Positions 14,425-22,495 of a stretch of 43,896 bases of DNA are shown here, one piece after another. The position numbers and the translations under genes were made by a program. Numbering within the stretch: the first letter of the stretch is position 1; the number at the start of each line of letters is the position of its first letter. The notes beneath the pieces are model-generated. The model was not told the origin of the DNA and ran no database searches. It worked only from the letters and a program-made list of their open reading frames with translations. This stretch comes from Hyphomicrobiales bacterium (GTDB lineage Bacteria; Pseudomonadota; Alphaproteobacteria; Rhizobiales; HXMU1428-3). The DNA lies in contig JAEPQF010000011.1 of NCBI GenBank assembly GCA_017640685.1, forward strand, positions 1-43,896, read 5' to 3'.

Positions 14425-15111
14425 ATGCAAAGCTTAACAGAAGACACACCTCACATTCTCCTTGTTGATGATGATGAACGCATCAGAGAGCTTTTATGCC
14501 GCTATTTACGAAAAGAAAATATGAGGGTTACCACAGCCCAAGACGCAGCCGCCGCAAGACACAATCTTGAAGGACTCCATTTTGACCTTCTCATCCTTGA
14601 TGTCATGATGCCAGGGGAATCTGGTCTCGACTTAGCAAGAGACTTAAAAACAAAAATGGAAGTGCCAATTATTATGCTAACCGCCAAAGCTGAGGCAGAA
14701 AACCGCATTGAAGGTTTGGAAATTGGCGTTGATGATTATGTACCAAAACCGTTTGAACCAAGAGAGCTGATGTTGCGCATTCAAAATATTTTGAAACGCC
14801 GCGCTCAGAAAGTGACGCAAAAAGAAATCCATATGGGGCAATATACCTTCCATATAGAAAGAGGTGAGTTACAAAAAGACAACGCTTCCATTAAACTCAC
14901 CGAGCGAGAAAGAGATTTAATGCGCCTTTTTGCCAATAGAGCGGGAACCCCAATCCCTCGCCATGAACTGGCTAGTGAAGAAGCTGGTGGTAACGAACGC
15001 GCAGTCGACGTACAAATTAACCGCCTGAGACGAAAAATAGAGACAGACCCAGCAAATCCAGTTTATTTACAAACCGTTCGCGGTAAAGGCTATATACTTC
15101 ATACAGATTAA
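14425..15111 (+). CDS. petR: OmpR-family response regulator, PetR-like
   Basis: A 228-residue two-component regulator. The receiver domain (about 1-125) has the acidic pocket VDDDE, phosphoacceptor Asp59 in LLILDVMMPG, the threonine in MLTAKAE and Lys108 in DDYVPKPF. The C-terminal winged-helix domain (about 135-228) has ERDLMRLFANRAGTPIPR, RAVDVQINRLRRKIE and VRGKGY. It acts in the cytoplasm on promoters not identifiable here. A marR-type gene precedes it and a histidine kinase follows 26 bases later, which suggests one signalling operon. Confidence 0.88.
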   Translation: MQSLTEDTPHILLVDDDERIRELLCRYLRKENMRVTTAQDAAAARHNLEGLHFDLLILDVMMPGESGLDLARDLKTKMEVPIIMLTAKAEAENRIEGLEIGVDDYVPKPFEPRELMLRIQNILKRRAQKVTQKEIHMGQYTFHIERGELQKDNASIKLTERERDLMRLFANRAGTPIPRHELASEEAGGNERAVDVQINRLRRKIETDPANPVYLQTVRGKGYILHTD

Positions 15112-15137
15112 AAAAGCCCGATAGAAAGGTTTAATGC

Positions 15138-16598
15138 GTGGCAATCAAAGATGAGCATGATCTTGAGTTAAAACAAGAGACAAAAGAAACAACCAATTTA
15201 AGCTCATTTTTAGAGAAAAACTGGCTCGTGAAAACTATAAAAACTCTCAATACCAAACTAAAATCGAGCAAGTTAAACAAATGGAGCCTCTCTCCCTGGC
15301 TCCCAAAAGGCTTGTATGCCCGCACCATCCTCATCATCGCAATGCCGCTCATCCTATTGCAAACCATTCTTTTGTTTGTCTTTATGGAGCGCCACTGGAA
15401 CAACATCACTAGAAGATTATCCGCGGCAACCGCAAGAGACGTCGCAGCCATTATTGAAATTTACAATCGATATCCGCAAGATAAAGACCACCAAAAGCTC
15501 ATCGACATCGCACGCAATCAAATGAGCATTTCGTTTCAGGTGCTCCCCAAAAGCAAACTTCCTAAAAAAACGGCACGCCCCTTTTATTCAATTCTAGATA
15601 GACGCCTCACTAAGGAACTAAGACGTCGCATTGATCGCCCAATTTGGGTGGACACTGTTGGTCAATCAAAATTTGTAGAAATTCGTGTAGCCCTAGAAAA
15701 ATCCACTCTTAAATTCCTGGCACACAGAAACCATACATACGCCTCAAACTCTCATATCTTTGTGCTCTGGATGATCGGTTCATCAACAGTGCTAATGGGT
15801 ATTGCGCTCTTATTCTTGCGCAATCAAATCAGACCAATTTTAAAACTCTCAGAAGCAGCTGAAAGTTTTGGTAAAGGCAGACCATTGCCAGAGAACTTCA
15901 GTCCAAGAGGGGCTAAAGAAGTGCGCCAAGCCTCATTAGCATTCATTGAAATGCGAGATCGTATCAACCGGCATGTTGAACAACGAACAACGATCCTCGC
16001 GGGCGTTAGTCATGACCTTCGCACCATCCTAACAAGAATGAAATTACAACTCGCATTTCTTGATGATGAAGACGAAATCAAAGCGTTGCAAAAAGATGTC
16101 GATGAAATGCAATCCATGCTTGAAGATTACATGGCCTTCGCAAAAGGTGATAATTCAGAAGAAACCAAATTCACTGATGTCGGTGAAATTTTAAATGAAA
16201 TTCACACACACGCAAAATTATCAAAAGATGATATTAACCTGCGCGTATTACCAAAATCAATTATGCTCCCACTGCGTCGCAATAGTTTCAAAAGGGCAAT
16301 TAATAACCTCGTCACTAACGCAATGCGTTATGCTGATACGATAAATATAAACGCCTCAAAGGGGCGCAAATGGTTGATCATCACAATTGATGATAACGGC
16401 CCAGGCATCCCAAAAGAAAAGCGCGAAGAGGTTTTTAATGCGTTTTTACGCTTAGATGATTCAAGAAATCAAAATGAAGGCAACACAGGCCTCGGCCTCT
16501 CAATCGCAAGAGACATAATCCGCAGTCATGGCGGTGATATCAGGTTAGAAGAAAGCACCCTTGGCGGTCTTCGAGCAAAAGTGCGCGTGCCTATCTAG
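15138..16598 (+). CDS. Sensor histidine kinase, EnvZ-like
   Basis: A 486-residue inner-membrane kinase. Two transmembrane segments (about 60-83 and 206-228) enclose a periplasmic sensor region of about 120 residues, followed by a HAMP linker and the H-box AGVSHDLRTILTRMK with phospho-acceptor His292. The ATPase domain shows the N-box NLVTNAMRYAD, the G1 box DDNGPGIP and the G2 box NTGLGLSIARDIIRSHGG. It presumably phosphorylates the PetR-like regulator upstream. The GTG start at 15138 has AAAGG about ten bases before it. The first 50 residues are charged and precede the first membrane helix, longer than usual for this group. Confidence 0.88.
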   Translation: MAIKDEHDLELKQETKETTNLSSFLEKNWLVKTIKTLNTKLKSSKLNKWSLSPWLPKGLYARTILIIAMPLILLQTILLFVFMERHWNNITRRLSAATARDVAAIIEIYNRYPQDKDHQKLIDIARNQMSISFQVLPKSKLPKKTARPFYSILDRRLTKELRRRIDRPIWVDTVGQSKFVEIRVALEKSTLKFLAHRNHTYASNSHIFVLWMIGSSTVLMGIALLFLRNQIRPILKLSEAAESFGKGRPLPENFSPRGAKEVRQASLAFIEMRDRINRHVEQRTTILAGVSHDLRTILTRMKLQLAFLDDEDEIKALQKDVDEMQSMLEDYMAFAKGDNSEETKFTDVGEILNEIHTHAKLSKDDINLRVLPKSIMLPLRRNSFKRAINNLVTNAMRYADTININASKGRKWLIITIDDNGPGIPKEKREEVFNAFLRLDDSRNQNEGNTGLGLSIARDIIRSHGGDIRLEESTLGGLRAKVRVPI

Positions 16599-16737
16599 AG
16601 CACCTTATATTTTTATAAATTCTTAAAACACACATTTTCAATTAGCATTACGAAGAAGGGAGTGCTCTTCTTCAGAGCATGGAGATGACGCTGCTTAGCA
16701 CCCAGCAGCGCTTAGCGCCACACTTCGGAAGGCAACA

Positions 16738-16845
16738 GTGCGGATGTTGATGGGCATCTGAAGCACAACAAAAACAGTGCGGATGCTAGTGGGCATCTGA
16801 AGCACAACAAAAACAGCGCGGTTGCTAGTGGGCAACCTGAAGCGC
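16738..16845 (+). repeat. Hairpin-repeat locus E, three tandem copies of 39-bp period
   Basis: Three nearly perfect copies at 16738-16766, 16777-16805 and 16816-16845 start exactly 39 bases apart and are separated by the same ten-base spacer AACAAAAACA. The first two have outer stem GTGC/GCAC and inner stem GGATGC/GCATCT; the third has GCGC/GCGC and GGTTGC/GCAACC. Both stems therefore change together within one array while the TAGTGG loop and the TGAA bulge stay. The array sits between convergent genes. A separate hairpin (about 16690-16710, GCTGCT/AGCAGC) lies just before it. Confidence 0.9.
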
Positions 16846-16872
16846 AGTAAATAACACGTGAGACAAAAAAGA

Positions 16873-17736
16873 TTAACCGCTCAATTCTTTCGAGCGCTTA
16901 GCCGCCGCTTCAATCGCAGCTTCTATAAGTGGAGCCAAGCCTTCATCACTCATTAAAACTTCAAGCGCAGCTGCCGTGGTACCTCCCTTAGAGGTCACAT
17001 TCTCTCGAAGTTCAGAAGGCGGTGTCTCAAACAAACCCATCATAGACCCTGCGCCATCAATGGTAGCTTTTGCCAATGTCATCGCTAGTTCTGGCGAAAG
17101 CCCTTGGCCTTCACCCGCTTTTGCCAAACATTCCGCCAACCAAAAAATATAAGCCGGCCCAGAGCCAGAAACAGCGGTCACAGCATCCATTTGACTTTCG
17201 TCATCAAGCCACGCAACGGTACCCGTGCCAGCAACTAAACTATCAATCAAAGCACGTTGGCTTTCAGTAACAAATTCATTGGCGATCAACGCTGTCATGC
17301 CGCTTTGCACCATAACAGGGGTATTCGGCATCGCACGCACAATAGCTGTCCTATCAGGGAGATGCTTTGCTAAATCAGCTAAGGTTTTTCCAGCTGCAAT
17401 CGAATAAACCAACGTCTCAGATGAAATGCGAGTGGATAAGTCTTGTAAAACGCCATCAATAACTTGCGGCTTCACTCCAACTATCACAAGTTGAGGTGGT
17501 TCAGGCAAATCTTGGCGCGCTTTAGGCACGACATCATATTTAGCTAGAAGGTCCAAAACATCTTCAGGAGAACCAGGGTCTTCAACATAAAGCGTCTCAG
17601 GATCAATTCCCTCACTGCCATCCTTCGGTTCTAACCAGGCACTTAAAATTGCCCCGGCCATCTTCCCAGCGCCCACCACAAGAATAGGCGAAAAGCTAGA
17701 AGTTCCTGTCAAATCTTCATCTAAAATCGACATCAT
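16873..17736 (-). CDS. proC: Pyrroline-5-carboxylate reductase
   Basis: A 287-residue enzyme for the last step of proline synthesis. The Rossmann start ILVVGAGKMAGAIL binds NAD(P)H, LVIVGVKPQ and RAMPNTPVMVQSGMT follow in the middle, and the C-terminal helical domain has the substrate motif AVSGSGPAYIFWLAE and NVTSKGGTTAAALEVL. Two adjacent ATGs (17736, 17733) are possible starts and neither has a strong RBS. It begins three bases after the ybjN stop, so it is probably translated from the same message. Confidence 0.93.
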   Translation of the reverse strand: MMSILDEDLTGTSSFSPILVVGAGKMAGAILSAWLEPKDGSEGIDPETLYVEDPGSPEDVLDLLAKYDVVPKARQDLPEPPQLVIVGVKPQVIDGVLQDLSTRISSETLVYSIAAGKTLADLAKHLPDRTAIVRAMPNTPVMVQSGMTALIANEFVTESQRALIDSLVAGTGTVAWLDDESQMDAVTAVSGSGPAYIFWLAECLAKAGEGQGLSPELAMTLAKATIDGAGSMMGLFETPPSELRENVTSKGGTTAAALEVLMSDEGLAPLIEAAIEAAAKRSKELSG

Positions 17737-17739
17737 GAA

Positions 17740-18237
17740 TTAAGCATGACCTTTGGTGGCAAACATAGTCGAAGCCAATGCTTCTGGCGCTGATTTCCCA
17801 GCCCAAACCACATATTGAAACGCTTGATAATAGCTCTCGCTTGCTTCCAAACCAGAAGCGATCAACGCTTCACATTGCTCAACAGTAAGCTCAGCTTTAT
17901 TCAACATTAAACCATGACGGAAAAGAAGAAGTCCATCTTGCGGCCAAATATCAAAATGGCCAAGCCATAGCTGCTCATTAACAAGCGCGATTAAGCGATA
18001 CACTTCAGCAATACGTGCTTCAGGCACACGCATTTCAAAAGCGCAGGCTAAATGCAAAGCCTCTAGGTCATCTCTCCAGTTCAACGAAACATGATAATCA
18101 ACCCATGACCCTTCAACATTAAGGGTCAGTTCATCATCAGTTGTGCGCTCAAACGGCCAATCATGAATTGCTGCTAACTTCTCAACCATATCTACAGGAT
18201 TGGTGGTGCGATCAAAACTTGGTTCAATTGAAGCCAT
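17740..18237 (-). CDS. YbjN-domain protein
   Basis: A 165-residue cytoplasmic protein of the YbjN family. The pattern FERTTDDELTLNVEGSWVDYHVSLNWRDDLEALHLACAFEMRVPE, LVNEQLWLGHFDIWP and GLLLFRHGLML is characteristic. The fold resembles type III secretion chaperones and the biochemical role is not established. The ybjN-proC pair is a recurrent alphaproteobacterial arrangement. The stop lies three bases before proC. Confidence 0.85.
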   Translation of the reverse strand: MASIEPSFDRTTNPVDMVEKLAAIHDWPFERTTDDELTLNVEGSWVDYHVSLNWRDDLEALHLACAFEMRVPEARIAEVYRLIALVNEQLWLGHFDIWPQDGLLLFRHGLMLNKAELTVEQCEALIASGLEASESYYQAFQYVVWAGKSAPEALASTMFATKGHA

Positions 18238-18631
18238 AAAATTTCCTTTAAATGCTGGTATGAGAAAGCCTCAAAATAAAGACCACATTGTCCGATACCG
18301 CTTACCTGAGAAAACTTTTTTCAAAAACATCCCAGTTAAACGATGCAAACTTAACCAGCGGTTCTGAGTGCTTAACTCGCTATCTGGGATTTAGCTAATC
18401 AATCCTTCCCCTGAGTCGCAAGGGCGAGAGTACTCTGTCCACGTTAAATATACTAAAATTACACAGAGAGAATGCGGCATGACCATGTCACTGATTTTCT
18501 TACTGTTAATAAGCTTGTCTTTCCACAAGTTGTGCTGTTGACAATAGAAGCAAATCACCGTTTTGAAACGAGATGAATCAAATACGGTAAAATATTACAA
18601 ATCAAAGGAAAAACGAAACAGCGCTCAAAAC
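18238..18631. other. 394-base intergenic region with a strong hairpin
   Basis: No credible coding frame is seen. ATCCCAG at 18329-18335 pairs with CTGGGAT at 18384-18390, and GTTAA/TTAAC continues the stem inside after an internal loop. Next to it are short stems such as CCCCTGAGTCGCAAGGG near 18408-18424 and the palindrome AGAGTACTCT at 18427-18436. The layout could be a structured RNA on either strand or the leader of the ybjN-proC message. I compared it loosely with 6S RNA but could not establish a match. Confidence 0.4.
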
Positions 18632-18877
18632 TCACATGATCAAAGAGCGTAAATCTGCAGCGAAATACATAATAAGCATACCAGCAATGAAATAAATAAC
18701 ATCACCCAGCAGACCATACTTAAATCGGTAAGATAATGGCGGATAAAAGGCATGTTCTAAGCTTTTATGAATGCGAATGGACTTATACGTCGTATAGGAA
18801 AAACTGCAAATCATTTGAATGGCCTTCAAAACCAAAAACAACGCAGCAAACATCAAAATATTCGTTACCAAATCCAT
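18632..18877 (-). CDS. Small membrane protein, unknown
   Basis: An 81-residue protein started at the ATG at 18877, which has GAGGG five bases upstream; the ATG at 18889 has no RBS. It has two hydrophobic segments, LVTNILMFAALFLVLKAIQMI near the N-terminus and GDVIYFIAGMLIMYFAADL near the C-terminus, joined by a basic loop with several tyrosines (SYTTYKSIRIHKSLEHAFY). No family is recognised. It stands alone, divergent from trmFO. Confidence 0.55.
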   Translation of the reverse strand: MDLVTNILMFAALFLVLKAIQMICSFSYTTYKSIRIHKSLEHAFYPPLSYRFKYGLLGDVIYFIAGMLIMYFAADLRSLIM

Positions 18878-19038
18878 TTTAACCCTCATAAAAACGCATT
18901 AACTAATTAAAACCTTAACCTCTTTTTTAAAAGAGGCATGTCTCCCAAATAAGGCCATAGCCAAAAAAGACCAATTTTGCAGCTTTGCAAAGCAATTTCT
19001 CACTTGTATATTAACGCCCTAACTGCTACCCCGCTCAA

Positions 19039-20454
19039 ATGACTAAAATAGACCCAATACATATCATAGGTGGTGGCCTAGCAGGCTCAGAAGCCGCTTG
19101 GCAAGCCGCTAACGCAGGTGTTCCAGTAATCTTGCATGAAATGCGCCCAACAGTGAAAACAGACGCTCACCAAACAGAAGGCTTGGCTGAGCTGGTTTGC
19201 TCTAACTCTTTTCGCTCAGATGATCATGAAAATAACGCCGTTGGCCTTCTTCATGAAGAAATGCGCCAGCTAAACTCCATCATCATGGCCAGCGGAGACA
19301 AACATAAACTCCCAGCCGGCGGCGCCTTAGCGGTTGATAGAGATCATTTTTCAGATGAAGTAACAAACGCTCTTGAAGCCCATGACCTCATCACTATTGA
19401 GCGCGGTGAGGTCGATACCATTCCTCCAGCGGAATGGGATAATGTCATCATCGCAACCGGGCCTTTAACCTCAGAGAATTTAAGCAAAGCCATAATGGAT
19501 CTAAGCGGTGCCGATAGCCTTGCTTTCTTTGATGCCATCGCCCCGATCATCCATAAAGACAGCATCGACTTTGACAAAGTCTGGATGCAATCTCGCTATG
19601 ACAAAGTCGGCCCTGGCGGCACAGGAGCTGATTACATCAATTGCGCTATGGATGAGCAAGAATATAACGCATTTATTGACGCACTGTTAGAGGGTGAAAA
19701 AACAGACTTCAAAGAGTGGGAAACCAACACCCCCTATTTTGATGGCTGCTTACCAATTGAAGTGATGGCCGAACGGGGCAGAGAAACATTACGCCACGGC
19801 CCAATGAAGCCCGTTGGCCTCACCAACCCTCACAAAGAAGAAAAGTCCCACGCCATTGTTCAACTTCGCCAGGATAATGCCCTCGGCACTTTGTGGAACA
19901 TGGTTGGATTTCAAACAAAATTGAAATATGGTGAGCAAACCAAAATTTTCCAAATGATACCTGGGCTGGAAAATGCCGTCTTTGCCCGCCTTGGTGGCTT
20001 ACATCGAAACACATTTCTAAACAGCCCCGAAGTACTCGACAATCAACTCCGCTTGAAAACAGACAAACGCCTGCGCTTTGCGGGCCAAATCACTGGCGTT
20101 GAAGGCTATGTTGAAAGCGCCGCCACAGGCCTTATTGCTGGCAGATTAGCCGCTGCTGAAAGATTAGGAATTGAACTTAGCTCCCCGTCAATAGAAACAG
20201 CTCATGGCGCGCTGATTAATCACATAACAGGCGGCCATCTCAGCTCACATTTCTCAGGTGGTTTAAAAAGCTTTCAGCCAATGAACATCAATTTCGGTCT
20301 GATCCCACCAGTAACAGACATCCCGAAAAAAGATGAAGAAGGAAGGCGCCTACGCGGCAAAGAAAAGTCCCGCCTTAAAAAACAACTCATGGCAAAACGC
20401 GCGCTCTCAACGCTTATTGAATGGAGCGAGAAAAACCCAGTTAAAACAGAATAG
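19039..20454 (+). CDS. trmFO: Methylenetetrahydrofolate-tRNA (uracil-5-)-methyltransferase
   Basis: A 471-residue FAD- and folate-dependent enzyme that makes 5-methyluridine at position 54 of tRNA. The N-terminal dinucleotide-binding motif is [16 protein letters not shown], followed by HEMRP and [12 protein letters not shown], which includes a conserved cysteine. [22 protein letters not shown] near the C-terminus is the second FAD signature. This family is typical of Gram-positives and alphaproteobacteria that lack the SAM-dependent TrmA. A bidirectional terminator follows. Confidence 0.93.
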   Translation: MTKIDPIHIIGGGLAGSEAAWQAANAGVPVILHEMRPTVKTDAHQTEGLAELVCSNSFRSDDHENNAVGLLHEEMRQLNSIIMASGDKHKLPAGGALAVDRDHFSDEVTNALEAHDLITIERGEVDTIPPAEWDNVIIATGPLTSENLSKAIMDLSGADSLAFFDAIAPIIHKDSIDFDKVWMQSRYDKVGPGGTGADYINCAMDEQEYNAFIDALLEGEKTDFKEWETNTPYFDGCLPIEVMAERGRETLRHGPMKPVGLTNPHKEEKSHAIVQLRQDNALGTLWNMVGFQTKLKYGEQTKIFQMIPGLENAVFARLGGLHRNTFLNSPEVLDNQLRLKTDKRLRFAGQITGVEGYVESAATGLIAGRLAAAERLGIELSSPSIETAHGALINHITGGHLSSHFSGGLKSFQPMNINFGLIPPVTDIPKKDEEGRRLRGKEKSRLKKQLMAKRALSTLIEWSEKNPVKTE

Positions 20455-20470
20455 CTTACCCAAATAAAAA

Positions 20471-20496
20471 GACCTCTTAAAAGAGAGGTCTTTTTT
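20471..20496. terminator. Bidirectional terminator between trmFO and the DUF4153 gene
   Basis: GACCTCT at 20471-20477 pairs with AGAGGTC at 20484-20490. Six T's follow on the plus strand and five A's precede, giving a T-run on the minus strand too. It lies between two convergent stop codons at 20454 and 20514. Confidence 0.85.
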
Positions 20497-20513
20497 AGCA
20501 CTACTTACAGTCC

Positions 20514-22406
20514 TCATTCAAAAACTGTCTCTGCATCAGCCACAAACAGTGAGAATTTAATATATGTCGTAAACTCAAAATCAGATGTTTCTTTATCTTC
20601 AAAACAATTAAAATTCGATACGTAAAGCCTAAGCTTTTGAGCACTCCCCTCTAAACTATCAATAGGAAAAGCTTTCCAAATTTTACGCTTAGCTTTACCC
20701 TTATTTTCATTCATTTGGGCAGATGCAGCCCTATAAACATCATTGAGTGAAAATTGTCCCAAACTTTCAGCCTCTTGGCCGTGCCCTTTTAAAACAATGA
20801 GTTTTTGATCTTTAATTTGAAATGAAAGTTTAAGATCTGTCCCATTAAATGGAACAGTTAAAGCTCTTTTATAACTTATATCAGAGCGAGATTTCGACAA
20901 ACTAAATGGACCAAACACACTGCCCTTAAAAGGAACCTGGAAAGAATAAGGACCAGAAGCATAAAACGTACGTTTAACAAACCCGCTTCCTTTTGCCACA
21001 TTTTTCCTAAACCCAAGCTTTTCATCAATCTTCGCAATAATAGGGTTATTCCAAGATGGTTTACGTCGCTCTAAATAATTGAAATGAGCCCCTTGAGCAG
21101 GCCTGTCTTCCTCAACCAAAAGCACACGTAGATAGTCGGCCCGTTGTTCTTTTCTAAAAAAACGAAGCGCATTTCTTATTTTTCTTTTTGTTTTCCGCTC
21201 AGAAGCTGTCGTTGCTTGAAACGGCTTTTTAATCACCCCATTCTCTATGGACCCAACCTCTGTGAGCAAAGAAACAAGTTTGTGCTTTTGTGAATAAACG
21301 GAAACCGTCTCGGCCCCCCAAGGCCCAAAACTTGAAACCCCTAAAATGACTGTTGCTAAAAAGAGAATAACTCTCAAATCAAAGTCGCGGTTTTTATATT
21401 CCAGATATAAACCATAAAGAATGAGAGCAAGAGACCAGAAGAAAAAGGCAAATAGAAAATAGCGCTTCGGTGTCATCCCATATTCAGTCACGCGAATGGA
21501 ATGAGCGGCAAACAACAATCCCATCGGGATGATTAAAAACAAAAACCAATATTTATGAAAAAACCGAACCAGCGCACCACCAACATTACGCGTTGGAAAC
21601 GCCATCAAATAAGTCCCGATCCCTAAAATGATAACCGCCAAGCCATACCAACCAATTTGGCCACTTGGAAAAACACCTGACAAACCAACCTTTACAGCCA
21701 ATCCATGAAAGAGCAAAACAAACATAAAGAAAAACGGCACAAACACATATTTTACAAAAAGTCCTGTAACCTTAGACATCAATTCAGTGGGAACAGTTTC
21801 TTCAACCTCAACGTCATACTCCTGTGGCAGCATTGAGAGCCAAAACACCGGCGTTATAAAAAACGTACAAATCTGAAAAATATATTTGTATAAATCGCCC
21901 GAAACCCGCGTGTTAAACAAGGCCCCATAAACTGCGAACAATAAAGAAAACAACCCCGCAATAATCATCCCGCCGATAATGGCTATAACCAGTGTAAACC
22001 AAAATTCATGATTAAAAAGCCAATAGGCCCGGTTGTTTTTAGGAGCAAAAAAGTAGGCAACTGAACTGGCACCAAGTAATGTCGCAACAGCCAACATCAT
22101 GTGATGCAAACCAACAAAGTCCGCAAAATAAAAAAGCCCAACAACGACGGCACCAATCACAAGGGAAACAAAATAAACATACCAAGCAGCTTCTTTGCGG
22201 TGCTCAGCAACAAAAACAGATCCAACAAAAACAAAGAAAAGACTTATAAGCCCAAAATAAATTTCCTCAGTTAAATTTAAGGATTTATGGAAGAAGACCA
22301 TAAGCACAGTAATGAGAGCAGCTGTAATAACAGCGAGAGGAAAGCGCCTAAACACCAAAAACACATTGGGTAAAATCGAGCCTGCAACTGAAGCTACACC
22401 AGACAT
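20514..22406 (-). CDS. DUF4153-like polytopic membrane protein
   Basis: A 630-residue protein from the ATG at 22406, with GGGAG upstream (the frame opens at a TTG at 22421). Residues 1-370 hold about ten or more hydrophobic segments, many of them Phe/Val/Ile rich. Then comes SFGPWGAETVSVYSQKHKL, a pattern seen in DUF4153 proteins, and a soluble basic C-terminal domain of about 230 residues. The function of DUF4153 is not established. It lies 90 bases downstream of the SGNH hydrolase gene on the same strand, so the two may work together at the cell surface. The family call is by pattern. Confidence 0.7.
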   Translation of the reverse strand: MSGVASVAGSILPNVFLVFRRFPLAVITAALITVLMVFFHKSLNLTEEIYFGLISLFFVFVGSVFVAEHRKEAAWYVYFVSLVIGAVVVGLFYFADFVGLHHMMLAVATLLGASSVAYFFAPKNNRAYWLFNHEFWFTLVIAIIGGMIIAGLFSLLFAVYGALFNTRVSGDLYKYIFQICTFFITPVFWLSMLPQEYDVEVEETVPTELMSKVTGLFVKYVFVPFFFMFVLLFHGLAVKVGLSGVFPSGQIGWYGLAVIILGIGTYLMAFPTRNVGGALVRFFHKYWFLFLIIPMGLLFAAHSIRVTEYGMTPKRYFLFAFFFWSLALILYGLYLEYKNRDFDLRVILFLATVILGVSSFGPWGAETVSVYSQKHKLVSLLTEVGSIENGVIKKPFQATTASERKTKRKIRNALRFFRKEQRADYLRVLLVEEDRPAQGAHFNYLERRKPSWNNPIIAKIDEKLGFRKNVAKGSGFVKRTFYASGPYSFQVPFKGSVFGPFSLSKSRSDISYKRALTVPFNGTDLKLSFQIKDQKLIVLKGHGQEAESLGQFSLNDVYRAASAQMNENKGKAKRKIWKAFPIDSLEGSAQKLRLYVSNFNCFEDKETSDFEFTTYIKFSLFVADAETVFE

Positions 22407-22495
22407 AAAACACTCCCTCAAGCTTGAAACAAAGACACACCATGCGATTAAGTGGCCTCATTACTATCTTCTCACATCACATCAACCCAATAAAA

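Noticed and set aside
16738-16845. The 39-bp tandem array as a CRISPR
   Set aside because: The spacers are identical ten-base sequences, the unit is a hairpin found singly elsewhere, and no cas gene is near.
18238-18631. Firm assignment of 6S RNA, tmRNA or a riboswitch
   Set aside because: Only local resemblance (CCCCTGAG) was seen; the overall fold could not be matched by eye.
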